Below, piece by piece: positions 44,872 through 56,240 of a stretch of DNA of 64,000 nt. This stretch comes from Pararhizobium sp. (GTDB taxonomy: Bacteria; Pseudomonadota; Alphaproteobacteria; Rhizobiales; Rhizobiaceae), in assembly GCA_030655075.1 (NCBI GenBank), contig JAURWE010000130.1, positions 15,661 through 79,660 of the forward strand, given 5' to 3'. Made by a program: the position numbers and the translations under genes. The notes under the pieces are model-generated. The model was not told where the DNA came from. It saw only the letters and a program-made list of their open reading frames with translations, and made no database searches. Positions within the stretch are counted from its first letter, which is position 1, and each line of letters starts with the position of its first letter.

Positions 44872-45375
44872 TCAGGAAACCCGCCGCCAGCTGTAGGATT
44901 TGGCGTCCGCCGACGGACGCGCCGTCGGCTGATAGTGGTTGTCGATACCCGGAAGCCGACCCTCCGAAAGGCGCTTGATCGCCGTCGCATTGGTGACCGA
45001 AAAACTGTCGATACCGCAGCGGAGCATCAGCGGGATGTGGTCGATCAGCACGTCGCCGACCGCCCGGATCTCGCCCTTGAAGCCGAGGCGCGAGCGCAGC
45101 AGCGACGCATGGCTGAAGGCCCGCCCGTCACTGAAAGCCGGAAACGCCACGGCAATCAGTTCGAGCTGGTCGATATGGGGTTTCAGCGCCATCACGTCGT
45201 CGGCCGGGTTGATCAACACCGCCAGCGGACCATCGTTTCCGGTCTCGACCGACCGGTCGAGAAATTCCTTCAGGCCGACGATCGGCCGCTCGTTCGAGCC
45301 GGCCTTGGCCTCTTCGGTCTCGATCACCCACGGGTCGTCGGTCACGAAGCCGGTTTCTTTCCAGATTTTTGTCAT
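44872..45375 (-). CDS. DUF934 protein of the sulfite-reductase operon
   Basis: 167 residues from the ATG giving MTKIWKETGF; GGGGA lies six bases upstream, while the ATG two codons before would leave no spacing. The core (AVLINPADDVMALKPHIDQLELIAVAFPAFSDGRAFSHASLLRSRLGFKGEIRAVGDVLIDHI) is the DUF934 pattern. The family is consistently next to cysI in alphaproteobacteria and thought to assist sulfite reduction; biochemical role unknown. It starts 13 bases after the cysI stop. Confidence 0.9.
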   Translation of the reverse strand: MTKIWKETGFVTDDPWVIETEEAKAGSNERPIVGLKEFLDRSVETGNDGPLAVLINPADDVMALKPHIDQLELIAVAFPAFSDGRAFSHASLLRSRLGFKGEIRAVGDVLIDHIPLMLRCGIDSFSVTNATAIKRLSEGRLPGIDNHYQPTARPSADAKSYSWRRVS

Positions 45376-45387
45376 CACCATTCCCCT

Positions 45388-47061
<1,674 letters not shown>

Positions 47062-47073
47062 CTTGTTCTTTCC

Positions 47074-47385
47074 TCAAGCCGTGACCGTGGGGTTGAGCCC
47101 CTTGAATCCCGGCGCATAATCTATGGACGGCCCCTCGGCGCGGATGCGTTCGCGCATGCGCAGGGGTCTCAGAATGCCGCCGACTTCTTCGACGTCCACG
47201 ACATTCACGTCAACAACCTTGTTGTCGCTGAAGGCAATTTTTCCGGTCGCTTCCAGCGAGGTGACGGCTTCGGCATGACGGGCGATAAAGGCATCCTGCA
47301 GCGATTCCGCCCAGTTTCCCGACGCGTCCAGCCATACGGAAATTCCGTCAGTAAGCCGGTTGGCGGTCAGAACCTTGTCTACCAT
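47074..47385 (-). CDS. DUF2849 protein
   Basis: 103 residues: MVDKVLTANRLTDGISVWLDASGNWAESLQDAFIA matches DUF2849, found almost only between cysG and cysI in alphaproteobacteria. It is soluble with no catalytic motif. A role in siroheme delivery or assembly is plausible but unproven. Gaps of 12 bases to cysI and 27 to cysG make cotranscription likely. Confidence 0.88.
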   Translation of the reverse strand: MVDKVLTANRLTDGISVWLDASGNWAESLQDAFIARHAEAVTSLEATGKIAFSDNKVVDVNVVDVEEVGGILRPLRMRERIRAEGPSIDYAPGFKGLNPTVTA

Positions 47386-47412
47386 GTCATGCTCCTTGCA
47401 ATAAACGGCGCA

Positions 47413-48852
<1,440 letters not shown>

Positions 48853-49100
48853 TTCGAGTTGAGCGGAATATGACCTCTAAGGCAAAAAAATTGAAGAAAC
48901 AGAAATTCCTATGCCCTTGGTCTGCCGTATTGTTTTGCTCGATTTCACCGTCTTCTGAGAATATCTTCCGCCTAATATAACGGAAACCCTGTCGCCCGCA
49001 GAAGAGGGCAGAAACCTGTCCCGTCGGCATTGCGGATGCCGGACAATCTCCGCTAAATGTTTCCGACCCGATTTTGACCCCGACACCGGATAGATGCCCC

Positions 49101-49688
49101 ATGGAAAATGCTGTTCTGGCCAAGCGCCTGCTGGATGTGATCGAGCAGGATATCCTGCCCTTGACGGAAAAGGGCGTGGCGCTTGGCAACAAGGTGTTCG
49201 GCGCCGCCATCCTGCGCAAGTCCGACCTGTCGCTGGTGCTGGCCGAAACCAACAACGAGACCGAGAACCCGCTCTGGCATGGCGAAGTCCACACGCTGAA
49301 GCGCTTTTACGAGATGCAGGAAAAACCCTCGACCAGGGATCTGATCTTCCTGTCGACGCACGAGCCCTGTTCCATGTGCCTGTCGGCCATCACCTGGGCC
49401 GGGTTCGACAATTTCTACTACTTTTTCAGCCACGAGGATTCGCGCGACGCCTTCTCGATCCCGCATGACCTGAAGATCCTGAAAGAAGTGTTCCGGCTTG
49501 AGCCAGGCGGCTACGCCAAGAAGAACGCCTTCTGGCGCTCCCTGTCGATTGCCGAGCTTGCCGATGCGGCTGAGCCAGCCGAGCGAAAAAGCCTCAAACG
49601 GCAGGACGAAACGATCCGCGCCACCTATGCGGCGCTTTCCGACAGCTATCAGTCCGGCAAGTCCGGCAACGATATTCCCCTGAACTGA
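49101..49688 (+). CDS. Zinc-dependent nucleoside/nucleotide deaminase-family protein
   Basis: 195 residues. HGEVHTLKRFY (zinc ligand and catalytic Glu) and THEPCSMCLSAITWAGF (PCxxC zinc ligands) define the cytidine/deoxycytidylate deaminase superfamily. Substrate unclear. The start is the ATG giving MENAVLAKR; a TTG nine codons upstream is possible. It ends five bases before mazG on the same strand, a pairing that fits nucleotide-pool cleaning. Confidence 0.88.
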   Translation: MENAVLAKRLLDVIEQDILPLTEKGVALGNKVFGAAILRKSDLSLVLAETNNETENPLWHGEVHTLKRFYEMQEKPSTRDLIFLSTHEPCSMCLSAITWAGFDNFYYFFSHEDSRDAFSIPHDLKILKEVFRLEPGGYAKKNAFWRSLSIAELADAAEPAERKSLKRQDETIRATYAALSDSYQSGKSGNDIPLN

Positions 49689-49693
49689 AGCAG

Positions 49694-50527
49694 ATGGAAT
49701 CCTCCCGCGACATCGCCAGACTGATCGAGATCATGGCCGCCCTGCGCCAGCCGGAAACCGGCTGCCCCTGGGACATCGTCCAGACCTTCGAGAGCATCAA
49801 GCCCTATACGATCGAGGAAGCCTACGAGGTTGCCGACGCGATCGAGCGCAATGACATGGACGATCTCTGCGACGAACTGGGCGACCTCCTGCTGCAGGTG
49901 GTTTTTCACGCCCGCATGGCCGAGGAGGCGGGAAACTTTGCCTTCGGCGATGTGGTCGAGGCTGTGACGCGCAAGATGATCCGCCGGCATCCGCATGTAT
50001 TTGCCGTCGCCAGTGCCGATACGCCGGGCAAGGTCAAGCTGCAATGGGACGAGATCAAGCAGGCCGAGAAGCGCGAGCGGCAGCAACGCCGGGCCCGGCG
50101 CGGTCTGCCCGGCGATGAAAAGGCCGGCCACCTCGGTCAGGTTCAGAGGAGCTTTCCCGCCCTGATCGAAGCCCTGAAGCTGCAGGAACGGGCTGCCAAG
50201 GTCGGGTTCGATTGGTCCTCGCCGGAACCCATCCTCGACAAGATTGAAGAAGAAATTGCTGAATTGCGCGAGGCGCTTGCCGCCGGCGACAAGGGCAAGG
50301 TTGCCGACGAGCTGGGCGATCTGATCTTCGCCGTCGTCAACATCGGCCGCCATGTCGGCGCTGAACCGGAAATGGCACTGCGCGGCACCAACACCAAATT
50401 CCGCCGGCGTTTCGCCCATATCGAAACATCGCTGGACGCCAATGGCGAGACACTGGAAGCAGCGACACTGGAGCGCATGGAAGAGCTGTGGCAGGCGGCA
50501 AAATCCATCGAGCGGCAACTCACGTAA
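49694..50527 (+). CDS. mazG: Nucleoside triphosphate pyrophosphohydrolase MazG
   Basis: 277 residues with two MazG domains: CPWDIVQTFESIKPYTIEEAYEVADAI...DELGDLLLQVVFHA in the first (EExxE...ExxD metal motif) and EEEIAELREALA...DELGDLIFAVVNIGRH in the second. Hydrolyses (d)NTPs to monophosphates and pyrophosphate, removing abnormal nucleotides. Cotranscribed with the deaminase-family gene. Confidence 0.95.
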   Translation: MESSRDIARLIEIMAALRQPETGCPWDIVQTFESIKPYTIEEAYEVADAIERNDMDDLCDELGDLLLQVVFHARMAEEAGNFAFGDVVEAVTRKMIRRHPHVFAVASADTPGKVKLQWDEIKQAEKRERQQRRARRGLPGDEKAGHLGQVQRSFPALIEALKLQERAAKVGFDWSSPEPILDKIEEEIAELREALAAGDKGKVADELGDLIFAVVNIGRHVGAEPEMALRGTNTKFRRRFAHIETSLDANGETLEAATLERMEELWQAAKSIERQLT

Positions 50528-50548
50528 CGGAAACTATCGTTACGTGAG
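50519..50548. terminator. Perfect hairpin between convergent mazG and hflX
   Basis: CTCACGTAACG and CGTTACGTGAG (11-bp perfect arms) around an eight-base loop. The left arm contains the mazG stop codon, and the right arm ends six bases before the hflX stop on the other strand. There is no T-run on either side. It probably ends or protects both messages. Confidence 0.55.
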
Positions 50549-50553
50549 GCAAA

Positions 50554-51909
50554 TCACCAGTCCTGAGCGGCGGGCTTCGGCCCGAGACCGAGACGGCGGT
50601 CAAGCTCCGCAGCCTGGCCTTCAGACAGCCGCACATCGAGACTGACGGAGCCGTCTTCCATGTCTTCGCGGCCATCGACCATGGCATTCTTGTAGACCCA
50701 GGGCAGCAGCGCCAGCTGCTCGACACCGAGAACGATCGTCGCCTCGGTGATGACGCCGGACAGGCGCTTGCCGATGTCCTCGATCAGCGCATCGACGCCC
50801 TCGCCGGTGACAGCTGATACCGCCCGCGTGTTCGGCGTGAGTGCGGCCTTCTGCAGCACCGCATCGCGGGCTTCGGGGTCGAGCCGGTCGACCTTGTTCC
50901 AGACGTCGATCATCCGCTCGTTGCGCGCCTTCTCGTCGATGCCGAGATCGTTGAGGATGCGGATGACGTCGGAGGACTGCGCCGCATTGTCAGGGTCGGA
51001 CATGTCACGCACATGCAGCACCAGATCGGCCTCCATCACCTCTTCCAGCGTCGCCCGGAAGGCGGCGACCAGATGGGTCGGCAGATCGGAGATGAAGCCG
51101 ACCGTGTCCGACAGGATGACCATGCGCCCCTGCGGCAGCTGCATCCGCCGCAGCGTCGGGTCGAGGGTGGCAAACAGCATGTCTTCGGCCAGCACTTCGG
51201 CGCCGGTGATCCGGTTGAACAGCGTCGATTTGCCGGCATTGGTGTAGCCGACCAGCGCCACGATCGGGTGCGGCACCTTGCGGCGCTTGGAGCGGTGCAG
51301 CTGGCGCGTCCGGCGCACCTGCTCCAGTTCTTTCTCCAGCTTGATGATCTTGTCCTGCAGCAGGCGCCTGTCCGCCTCGATCTGCGTTTCACCGGGACCG
51401 CCCATGAAGCCGCCGCCGCCGCGCTGCCGTTCAAGGTGGGTCCAGCTGCGGACCAGCCGGCCCTTCTGGTAGTTGAGATGGGCTAGATCGACCTGCAGCA
51501 TGCCTTCCTTGGTGGAAGCACGGCGGCCAAAAATCTCCAGGATCAGGCCGGTCCGGTCGATGACCTTGGCGTTCCAGGCCTTTTCCAGATTGCGCTGCTG
51601 GATCGGTGTCAGCGGATGGTCGACGATGACGAGGCCGGCATCCTGTTCGATCAGGATATGGCCGATCTCTTCCATCTTGCCGGTGCCCATCAGCGTGCCC
51701 GGCTTCGGGTCGCTGACCGAAACGATCATGCCATGCACGACCTCGAGATCGATGGCCGCCGCCAGACCGCACGCCTCTTCCAGGCGCGCCTCATCCGACC
51801 GAGTCGTCAGGATCGCGCCTTCGGCCGGCTTGCGTCCGGCTTTCTTCAGAACCGGCACGAGAACGACAGCGCGCATGTCATCGCGCAGCGTTTCCAGCTC
51901 CGGGATCAC
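50554..51909 (-). CDS. hflX: Ribosome-associated GTPase HflX
   Basis: 451 residues: an N-terminal HflX domain (VLVPVLKK...TLMGTGKMEEI, DHPLTPIQQRNLEK, ERQRGGGGFMGGPGETQIEADRR glycine-rich linker) followed by the GTPase domain with G1 GYTNAGKST, G3 DTVGF and G4 NKVD. HflX splits stalled ribosomes. Start uncertain: the GTG at 51909 has no ribosome-binding site, while AAAGGATA stands eight bases before an ATC codon nine codons upstream. It follows hfq by 92 bases. Confidence 0.93.
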   Translation of the reverse strand: MIPELETLRDDMRAVVLVPVLKKAGRKPAEGAILTTRSDEARLEEACGLAAAIDLEVVHGMIVSVSDPKPGTLMGTGKMEEIGHILIEQDAGLVIVDHPLTPIQQRNLEKAWNAKVIDRTGLILEIFGRRASTKEGMLQVDLAHLNYQKGRLVRSWTHLERQRGGGGFMGGPGETQIEADRRLLQDKIIKLEKELEQVRRTRQLHRSKRRKVPHPIVALVGYTNAGKSTLFNRITGAEVLAEDMLFATLDPTLRRMQLPQGRMVILSDTVGFISDLPTHLVAAFRATLEEVMEADLVLHVRDMSDPDNAAQSSDVIRILNDLGIDEKARNERMIDVWNKVDRLDPEARDAVLQKAALTPNTRAVSAVTGEGVDALIEDIGKRLSGVITEATIVLGVEQLALLPWVYKNAMVDGREDMEDGSVSLDVRLSEGQAAELDRRLGLGPKPAAQDW

Positions 51910-52001
51910 CGACGATGGTTTTGTTACTTTTTTGATGGTCTATATCCTTTTGGTGCCCGTCCGGCATTTCAATCACCGGATATGGGCACGCGCCGCGGCT
52001 T

Positions 52002-52244
52002 TTACGAGGCGCCTTCTTCCGTCTCGAACATCTGCATCGGCTGTCCCGGCATGATCGTCGAGATTGCATGCTTGTAGACAAGCTGCGAATGGCCGTCACG
52101 GCGCAGCAGCACGCAGAAATTATCGAACGACGTCACGACGCCTGTCAATTTCACGCCATTGATGAGGAAGATGGTGAGGGAAATCTTCTGTTTGCGAACC
52201 GTATTGAGAAAAAGGTCCTGAAGGTTCTGAGAACGTTCCGCCAT
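52002..52244 (-). CDS. hfq: RNA chaperone Hfq
   Basis: 80 residues matching Hfq throughout: Sm1 segment QNLQDLFLNTVRKQKISLTIFLINGVKLTGVVTSFDNFCVLLRR and Sm2 segment QLVYKHAISTIMPG (YKHA motif). A short acidic C-terminus as in other alphaproteobacteria. Pairs small RNAs with target messages as a hexamer. It lies between ntrX and hflX, the standard order here. Confidence 0.98.
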   Translation of the reverse strand: MAERSQNLQDLFLNTVRKQKISLTIFLINGVKLTGVVTSFDNFCVLLRRDGHSQLVYKHAISTIMPGQPMQMFETEEGAS

Positions 52245-52422
52245 AGCGCCGCTTCTTTCTTATTTGCCGGCCCTGAGTGACCGGTTGACTAAAATCCATG
52301 AGTGATCCAGCGGCTGCCGGACCCCGTCTCCGTCAAGCCAACAAATCTGGTATCAAATCGAAGTCTTTTCCGCAATCTCGAAAACGGCTTCGTGACTTTT
52401 CTGTGACGCCGCGAGCGCTCGC

Positions 52423-53787
52423 CTACACGCCCAGCGACTTCAGCTTGCGGTGAAGCGCTGAGCGCTCCATGCCGACAAACTCCGCCGTGCGGGAAATATT
52501 GCCGCCGAACCGGTTGATCTGGGCGATCAGATAGTCGCGCTCGAACATCTCGCGCGCTTCGCGCAGCGGCAGGGTCATGATGTGGTAATCGCCCTGTGCG
52601 GAAACCTTGGGCAGCGTATCGCCCACTTCCGTCGGCAGCATGTCGGCGGTGATCGGTGTGTCCGGCCCGTCCGAGCGCGCCAGGATCATCAGCCGCTCGA
52701 TATTGTTGCGCAGCTGGCGGATGTTGCCCGGCCAGTCGTGCGCCTGCAACACGGCAAGCGCATCGTCGCCGATCTTGCGGGCGCGGATACCCGCCTGCTC
52801 GCTGATCTGACGCATGAACATGTCGACCAGAAACGGAATATCCTCGCGCCGTTCCGCCAGCGCCGGAACCCGGACCGGGATGACCGCCAGCCGGTGATAG
52901 AGATCCTCGCGAAATGTACCCTCGGCAATCTGGCTCTCGAGATTGTAGGCGGTGGACGAGATGATGCGCACATCCACCTTCACCCGCTTCGAGCCGCCGA
53001 CACGCTCGAACTGCTGATCGACGAGAACCCGCAGAATCTTGTTCTGGGTCTCGCGCGGCATTTCGCCGACTTCGTCGAGATAGAGAATGCCGCCGTGCGC
53101 CTCTTCCAGAGCCCCGGTCTTGCGCGTCTGGCCGGGCGTCATCTCGGTGCCGAACAGCGCCACCTCCATCCGGTCGGGCGTGATCGTGGCGGCATTGAGC
53201 GCCACGAAGGGCCCGCCTGCCCGCGACGACTTGCGGTGGATCATCCGCGCCACCAGCTCTTTGCCCGAACCCGACGGTCCCTGGATCATGATGCGGCTGT
53301 TGGTCGGCGAGACTTTTTCGATGGTCTGGCGCAGCTGCGAAACGGCGACCGACGTGCCGATCAGCTCGACCGGATCGCCCGAGCGCTTCTTCAGCTCTGT
53401 CACTTCCTTGCGCAGCTTGGAATTTTCCAGCGCCCGCTCGGCAATCAGGATCAGCCGGTCGGCCTTGAACGGCTTCTCGATGAAATCGTAGGCGCCGCGG
53501 CGGATCGCCGAGACGGCAGTCTCGATATTGCCATGGCCGGAAATCATCACGACCGGAAGCTCCGGATGGCGGCTCTTGATCTCGTCCAGAAGCGCCAGAC
53601 CGTCGAGGCGGCTGCCCTGCATCCAGATATCGAGAAACACCAGCCGCGGCAGCCGGTCGCTGATCGCCTGCAGGGCGCTGTCGCTATCGAACGCCGTGCG
53701 GGTTTCATGGCCCTCGTCGGACAGGATGCCGGAAACGATCTCGCGAATGTCCTCTTCGTCGTCAACCACCAGAATTTCAGACGCCAT
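52423..53787 (-). CDS. ntrX: Nitrogen-assimilation response regulator NtrX
   Basis: 454 residues: receiver domain (phosphoacceptor Asp52 in VFLDIWMQG), AAA+ ATPase domain (Walker A GPSGSGKE; Walker B GGILYLDEVG) and a Fis-type HTH (NISRTAEFVGMERSALHRKL). The sigma-54 contact loop GAFTGA is replaced (after ALFG comes TEMTPGQTRKTGAL), so it is unlikely to activate sigma-54 by the usual route, as reported for other alphaproteobacterial NtrX proteins. It overlaps ntrY by 11 bases. Acts downstream of the NtrY kinase. Confidence 0.95.
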   Translation of the reverse strand: MASEILVVDDEEDIREIVSGILSDEGHETRTAFDSDSALQAISDRLPRLVFLDIWMQGSRLDGLALLDEIKSRHPELPVVMISGHGNIETAVSAIRRGAYDFIEKPFKADRLILIAERALENSKLRKEVTELKKRSGDPVELIGTSVAVSQLRQTIEKVSPTNSRIMIQGPSGSGKELVARMIHRKSSRAGGPFVALNAATITPDRMEVALFGTEMTPGQTRKTGALEEAHGGILYLDEVGEMPRETQNKILRVLVDQQFERVGGSKRVKVDVRIISSTAYNLESQIAEGTFREDLYHRLAVIPVRVPALAERREDIPFLVDMFMRQISEQAGIRARKIGDDALAVLQAHDWPGNIRQLRNNIERLMILARSDGPDTPITADMLPTEVGDTLPKVSAQGDYHIMTLPLREAREMFERDYLIAQINRFGGNISRTAEFVGMERSALHRKLKSLGV

Positions 53788-56080
53788 CGGTCAATTCCTT
53801 GTCTTTCAGTTTGTCTTCGACGGCCACGCCGCCCGGCGGCAGGATGACGCGGATCATCGCGCCCTGCCCTGCGAACTCGGCCGGTGCATCATGCAGTTCG
53901 AGCTGTCCGCCATGGTCCTCGATGATCTTCTTGACGATCGCCAGTCCAAGGCCGGTGCCCTTGTCGCGCATCGTCATATAGGGCTCGAGAATGCGGTGAC
54001 GGTTTTCGGTCGGCAGACCCTTGCCATTGTCGATCACGTCGACAACGAACAGACCGTCGGCCGACTGGCTGGAGCGCACCAGCACCTTGCGCTCCTCCGG
54101 AGCCACATCGGCAGGCAGCGCCTCGATTGCCTCGACAGCGTTCTTGATGATGTTGCCGAAAGCCTGACCCAGCATCCGCGCATCGAAAAGGCCGCTGAGC
54201 GGCGCATCGCCGAACTCGCGCTGGAAATTGACATGGGTATTGCCCATTTCGCGCAGGAAGATCGCATCCTTGAGAATGGCGCGAAGGTCCGCCTCTTCCT
54301 TGGTCGGCTTAGGCATGCGGGCGAAGGCCGAGAACTCGTCGACCATACGGCCGATATCCTCGACCTGGCGCACGATCGTGTCGGTGCACTGGTCGAAGAC
54401 GGCACGGTCTTCCTGGTTGATCTGCTTGCCGTAACGGCGCTTCAGCCGCTCGGCCGAAAGCTGGATCGGCGTCAGCGGGTTCTTGATTTCGTGGGCGATG
54501 CGGCGGGCAACGTCGGCCCAGGCCGTCGAGCGCTGGGCAATGACCAGATCGGTGATGTCATCGATGGTGATGACGTAGGATTCCTTGGCGTCGATGGATT
54601 CCTCGCGCGTCACCTGGACATTCAGCGTGCGCTCCTTGCCCGAGCGCATGATGTTGATCTGCTTGCGGTATTCGTTGCGATAGCGGCTGGCCGCTTCACT
54701 AAGGACAGCATCGATCTCGGGCGCCACATCGGCAAGCCGCTCGCCGATCAGATCCAGCGTCGAACGGCCGAGGAAGAGCTCTGTCGACGGATTGGCGATG
54801 GTGATGCGCCGGTCGTCCTCGACGCCGATGACGGCCGCCGTCACGCCGGACAGCACGGCCTCGATGAAGCGGCGGCGGTCGTCCATTTCGTCCTTGGCCT
54901 CGATGATCTGGTCGCGCTGCGTGCGGATTTCGGCGATCATCTTGTTGAAGGTGCGCGACAGGCTGCCGACATCCCCATCTGCGGCGCGGACCGGCACGAT
55001 GACGCCGAGATCGCCGGAGGCGACACTGTCAGCCGCGCCGATCAGCAGGCGGATCGGCCGGACGATGCGGTCGGCAACCGCGATGGCCGTCCAGATCGCA
55101 GCCAGAAGCACGATCAGCGCAAAGCCGAGATAGAGCACGCCGAAGGCAACCTGCAGCGTCATACGCCCGGCCTCGAGCGCCTTGTACTCGGCCGTGTTTT
55201 CTTCCATCAGCCGCATCGAGCGCATGACTTCGGGGTCCACCGCCCGTATCGTGTAGAGATAGACACCGGGGATTTCGTCGAGACCGATGACGGCGCCGAC
55301 GAGATTGGTAATCCCGGGCGGAATGAGCGTCGGCTGCCCGGCCACGGTCGCGGCTAGCGCATCCTTCGGAACGGCCGGCAGCGGCTTTTCCGTCGGAATG
55401 TCGGCCTGAAGGATGGGCGAGCCGTCGGCGCGGATGAGGAACGCGCCCTGCATGCCGCGGCCGCGCGCCTGACGTGTCATTTCGGCGATGAAGCCGCTGC
55501 GGTCGAGGCTGTAAAGCTGGCGCCGCGAATCCAGGATGTTCGCCATCGACACCGTCTGCCCCTGAAGATAGCTCGCGTTTTCAAGTACATAGGCCCGTGC
55601 CACATTCTGCGACGAACTGACGATCGACTGAGTTCTGAGCGAGAACCAGCGGTCAAGACCGACATCGAGCGTGATGCTGGCAAAGATCGCAACAAGGATG
55701 GCCGGCGTGATCGCAACGATCGAAAACAGCGCCACGATCCGCACATGCAGGCGGGCTGCGGCGCGGCCCCGGCTGCGCGCTTTTAAGAGCCGCGATATCT
55801 CGCGGCCGATCAGAAACAGCAGGCCGAGAATGAAGATGGCATTGATGATCGCCGAACCGATGACGACGTTCGTCTCGGGGCGGATCGGGGTCAGGCCAAG
55901 CAGCACCAGCAGGGAGATCGTGGCGCAGAGCAGGGCACCGAAGGCCAGGAGAAGACCAGGCAGCGCAAACGACGCCCGGCGGTCATTCGCCACAACGGCG
56001 CCAGGTTCTTCGCGCGAAAGCGGCAGCATCGTGTCGTTCGAAACCAACCAATCCCCCCGAACCACATCCGGTTCATCCAT
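53777..56080 (-). CDS. ntrY: Sensor histidine kinase NtrY
   Basis: About 767 residues. Membrane segments near the N-terminus (LPGLLLAFGALLCATISLLVLLGL, VVIGSAIINAIFILGLLFLI, then IVALFSIVAITPAILVAIFA) and a fourth before HAMP (VLYLGFALIVLLAAIWTAIAV). Then HAMP, PAS (AVIGVEDDRRITIANPS), HisKA with phosphoacceptor in RRIAHEIKNPLTPIQLSAERL and a HATPase domain (NAVEAIEAL, DNGKGLP, GTGLGLAIVKKI). Partner of NtrX. Start uncertain: ATG at 56080 has no clear ribosome-binding site; TTG at 56047 has GGGGGGA upstream. Confidence 0.93.
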   Translation of the reverse strand: MDEPDVVRGDWLVSNDTMLPLSREEPGAVVANDRRASFALPGLLLAFGALLCATISLLVLLGLTPIRPETNVVIGSAIINAIFILGLLFLIGREISRLLKARSRGRAAARLHVRIVALFSIVAITPAILVAIFASITLDVGLDRWFSLRTQSIVSSSQNVARAYVLENASYLQGQTVSMANILDSRRQLYSLDRSGFIAEMTRQARGRGMQGAFLIRADGSPILQADIPTEKPLPAVPKDALAATVAGQPTLIPPGITNLVGAVIGLDEIPGVYLYTIRAVDPEVMRSMRLMEENTAEYKALEAGRMTLQVAFGVLYLGFALIVLLAAIWTAIAVADRIVRPIRLLIGAADSVASGDLGVIVPVRAADGDVGSLSRTFNKMIAEIRTQRDQIIEAKDEMDDRRRFIEAVLSGVTAAVIGVEDDRRITIANPSTELFLGRSTLDLIGERLADVAPEIDAVLSEAASRYRNEYRKQINIMRSGKERTLNVQVTREESIDAKESYVITIDDITDLVIAQRSTAWADVARRIAHEIKNPLTPIQLSAERLKRRYGKQINQEDRAVFDQCTDTIVRQVEDIGRMVDEFSAFARMPKPTKEEADLRAILKDAIFLREMGNTHVNFQREFGDAPLSGLFDARMLGQAFGNIIKNAVEAIEALPADVAPEERKVLVRSSQSADGLFVVDVIDNGKGLPTENRHRILEPYMTMRDKGTGLGLAIVKKIIEDHGGQLELHDAPAEFAGQGAMIRVILPPGGVAVEDKLKDKELTDGV

Positions 56081-56240
56081 TCGCGGGCACCACTTGTCGC
56101 GGCTTATGGCCCACACCTTGGCTCTAGACTCACGTTCGTCAGAGTCTCTGCTAAGACTGTGTCTAAAGCAACACATTGTGGCGGAAATGCAACGCTCTTT
56201 TCAGGGGGCGTGGCACAGAAGGGGGCGAAAAATAGCCGGC

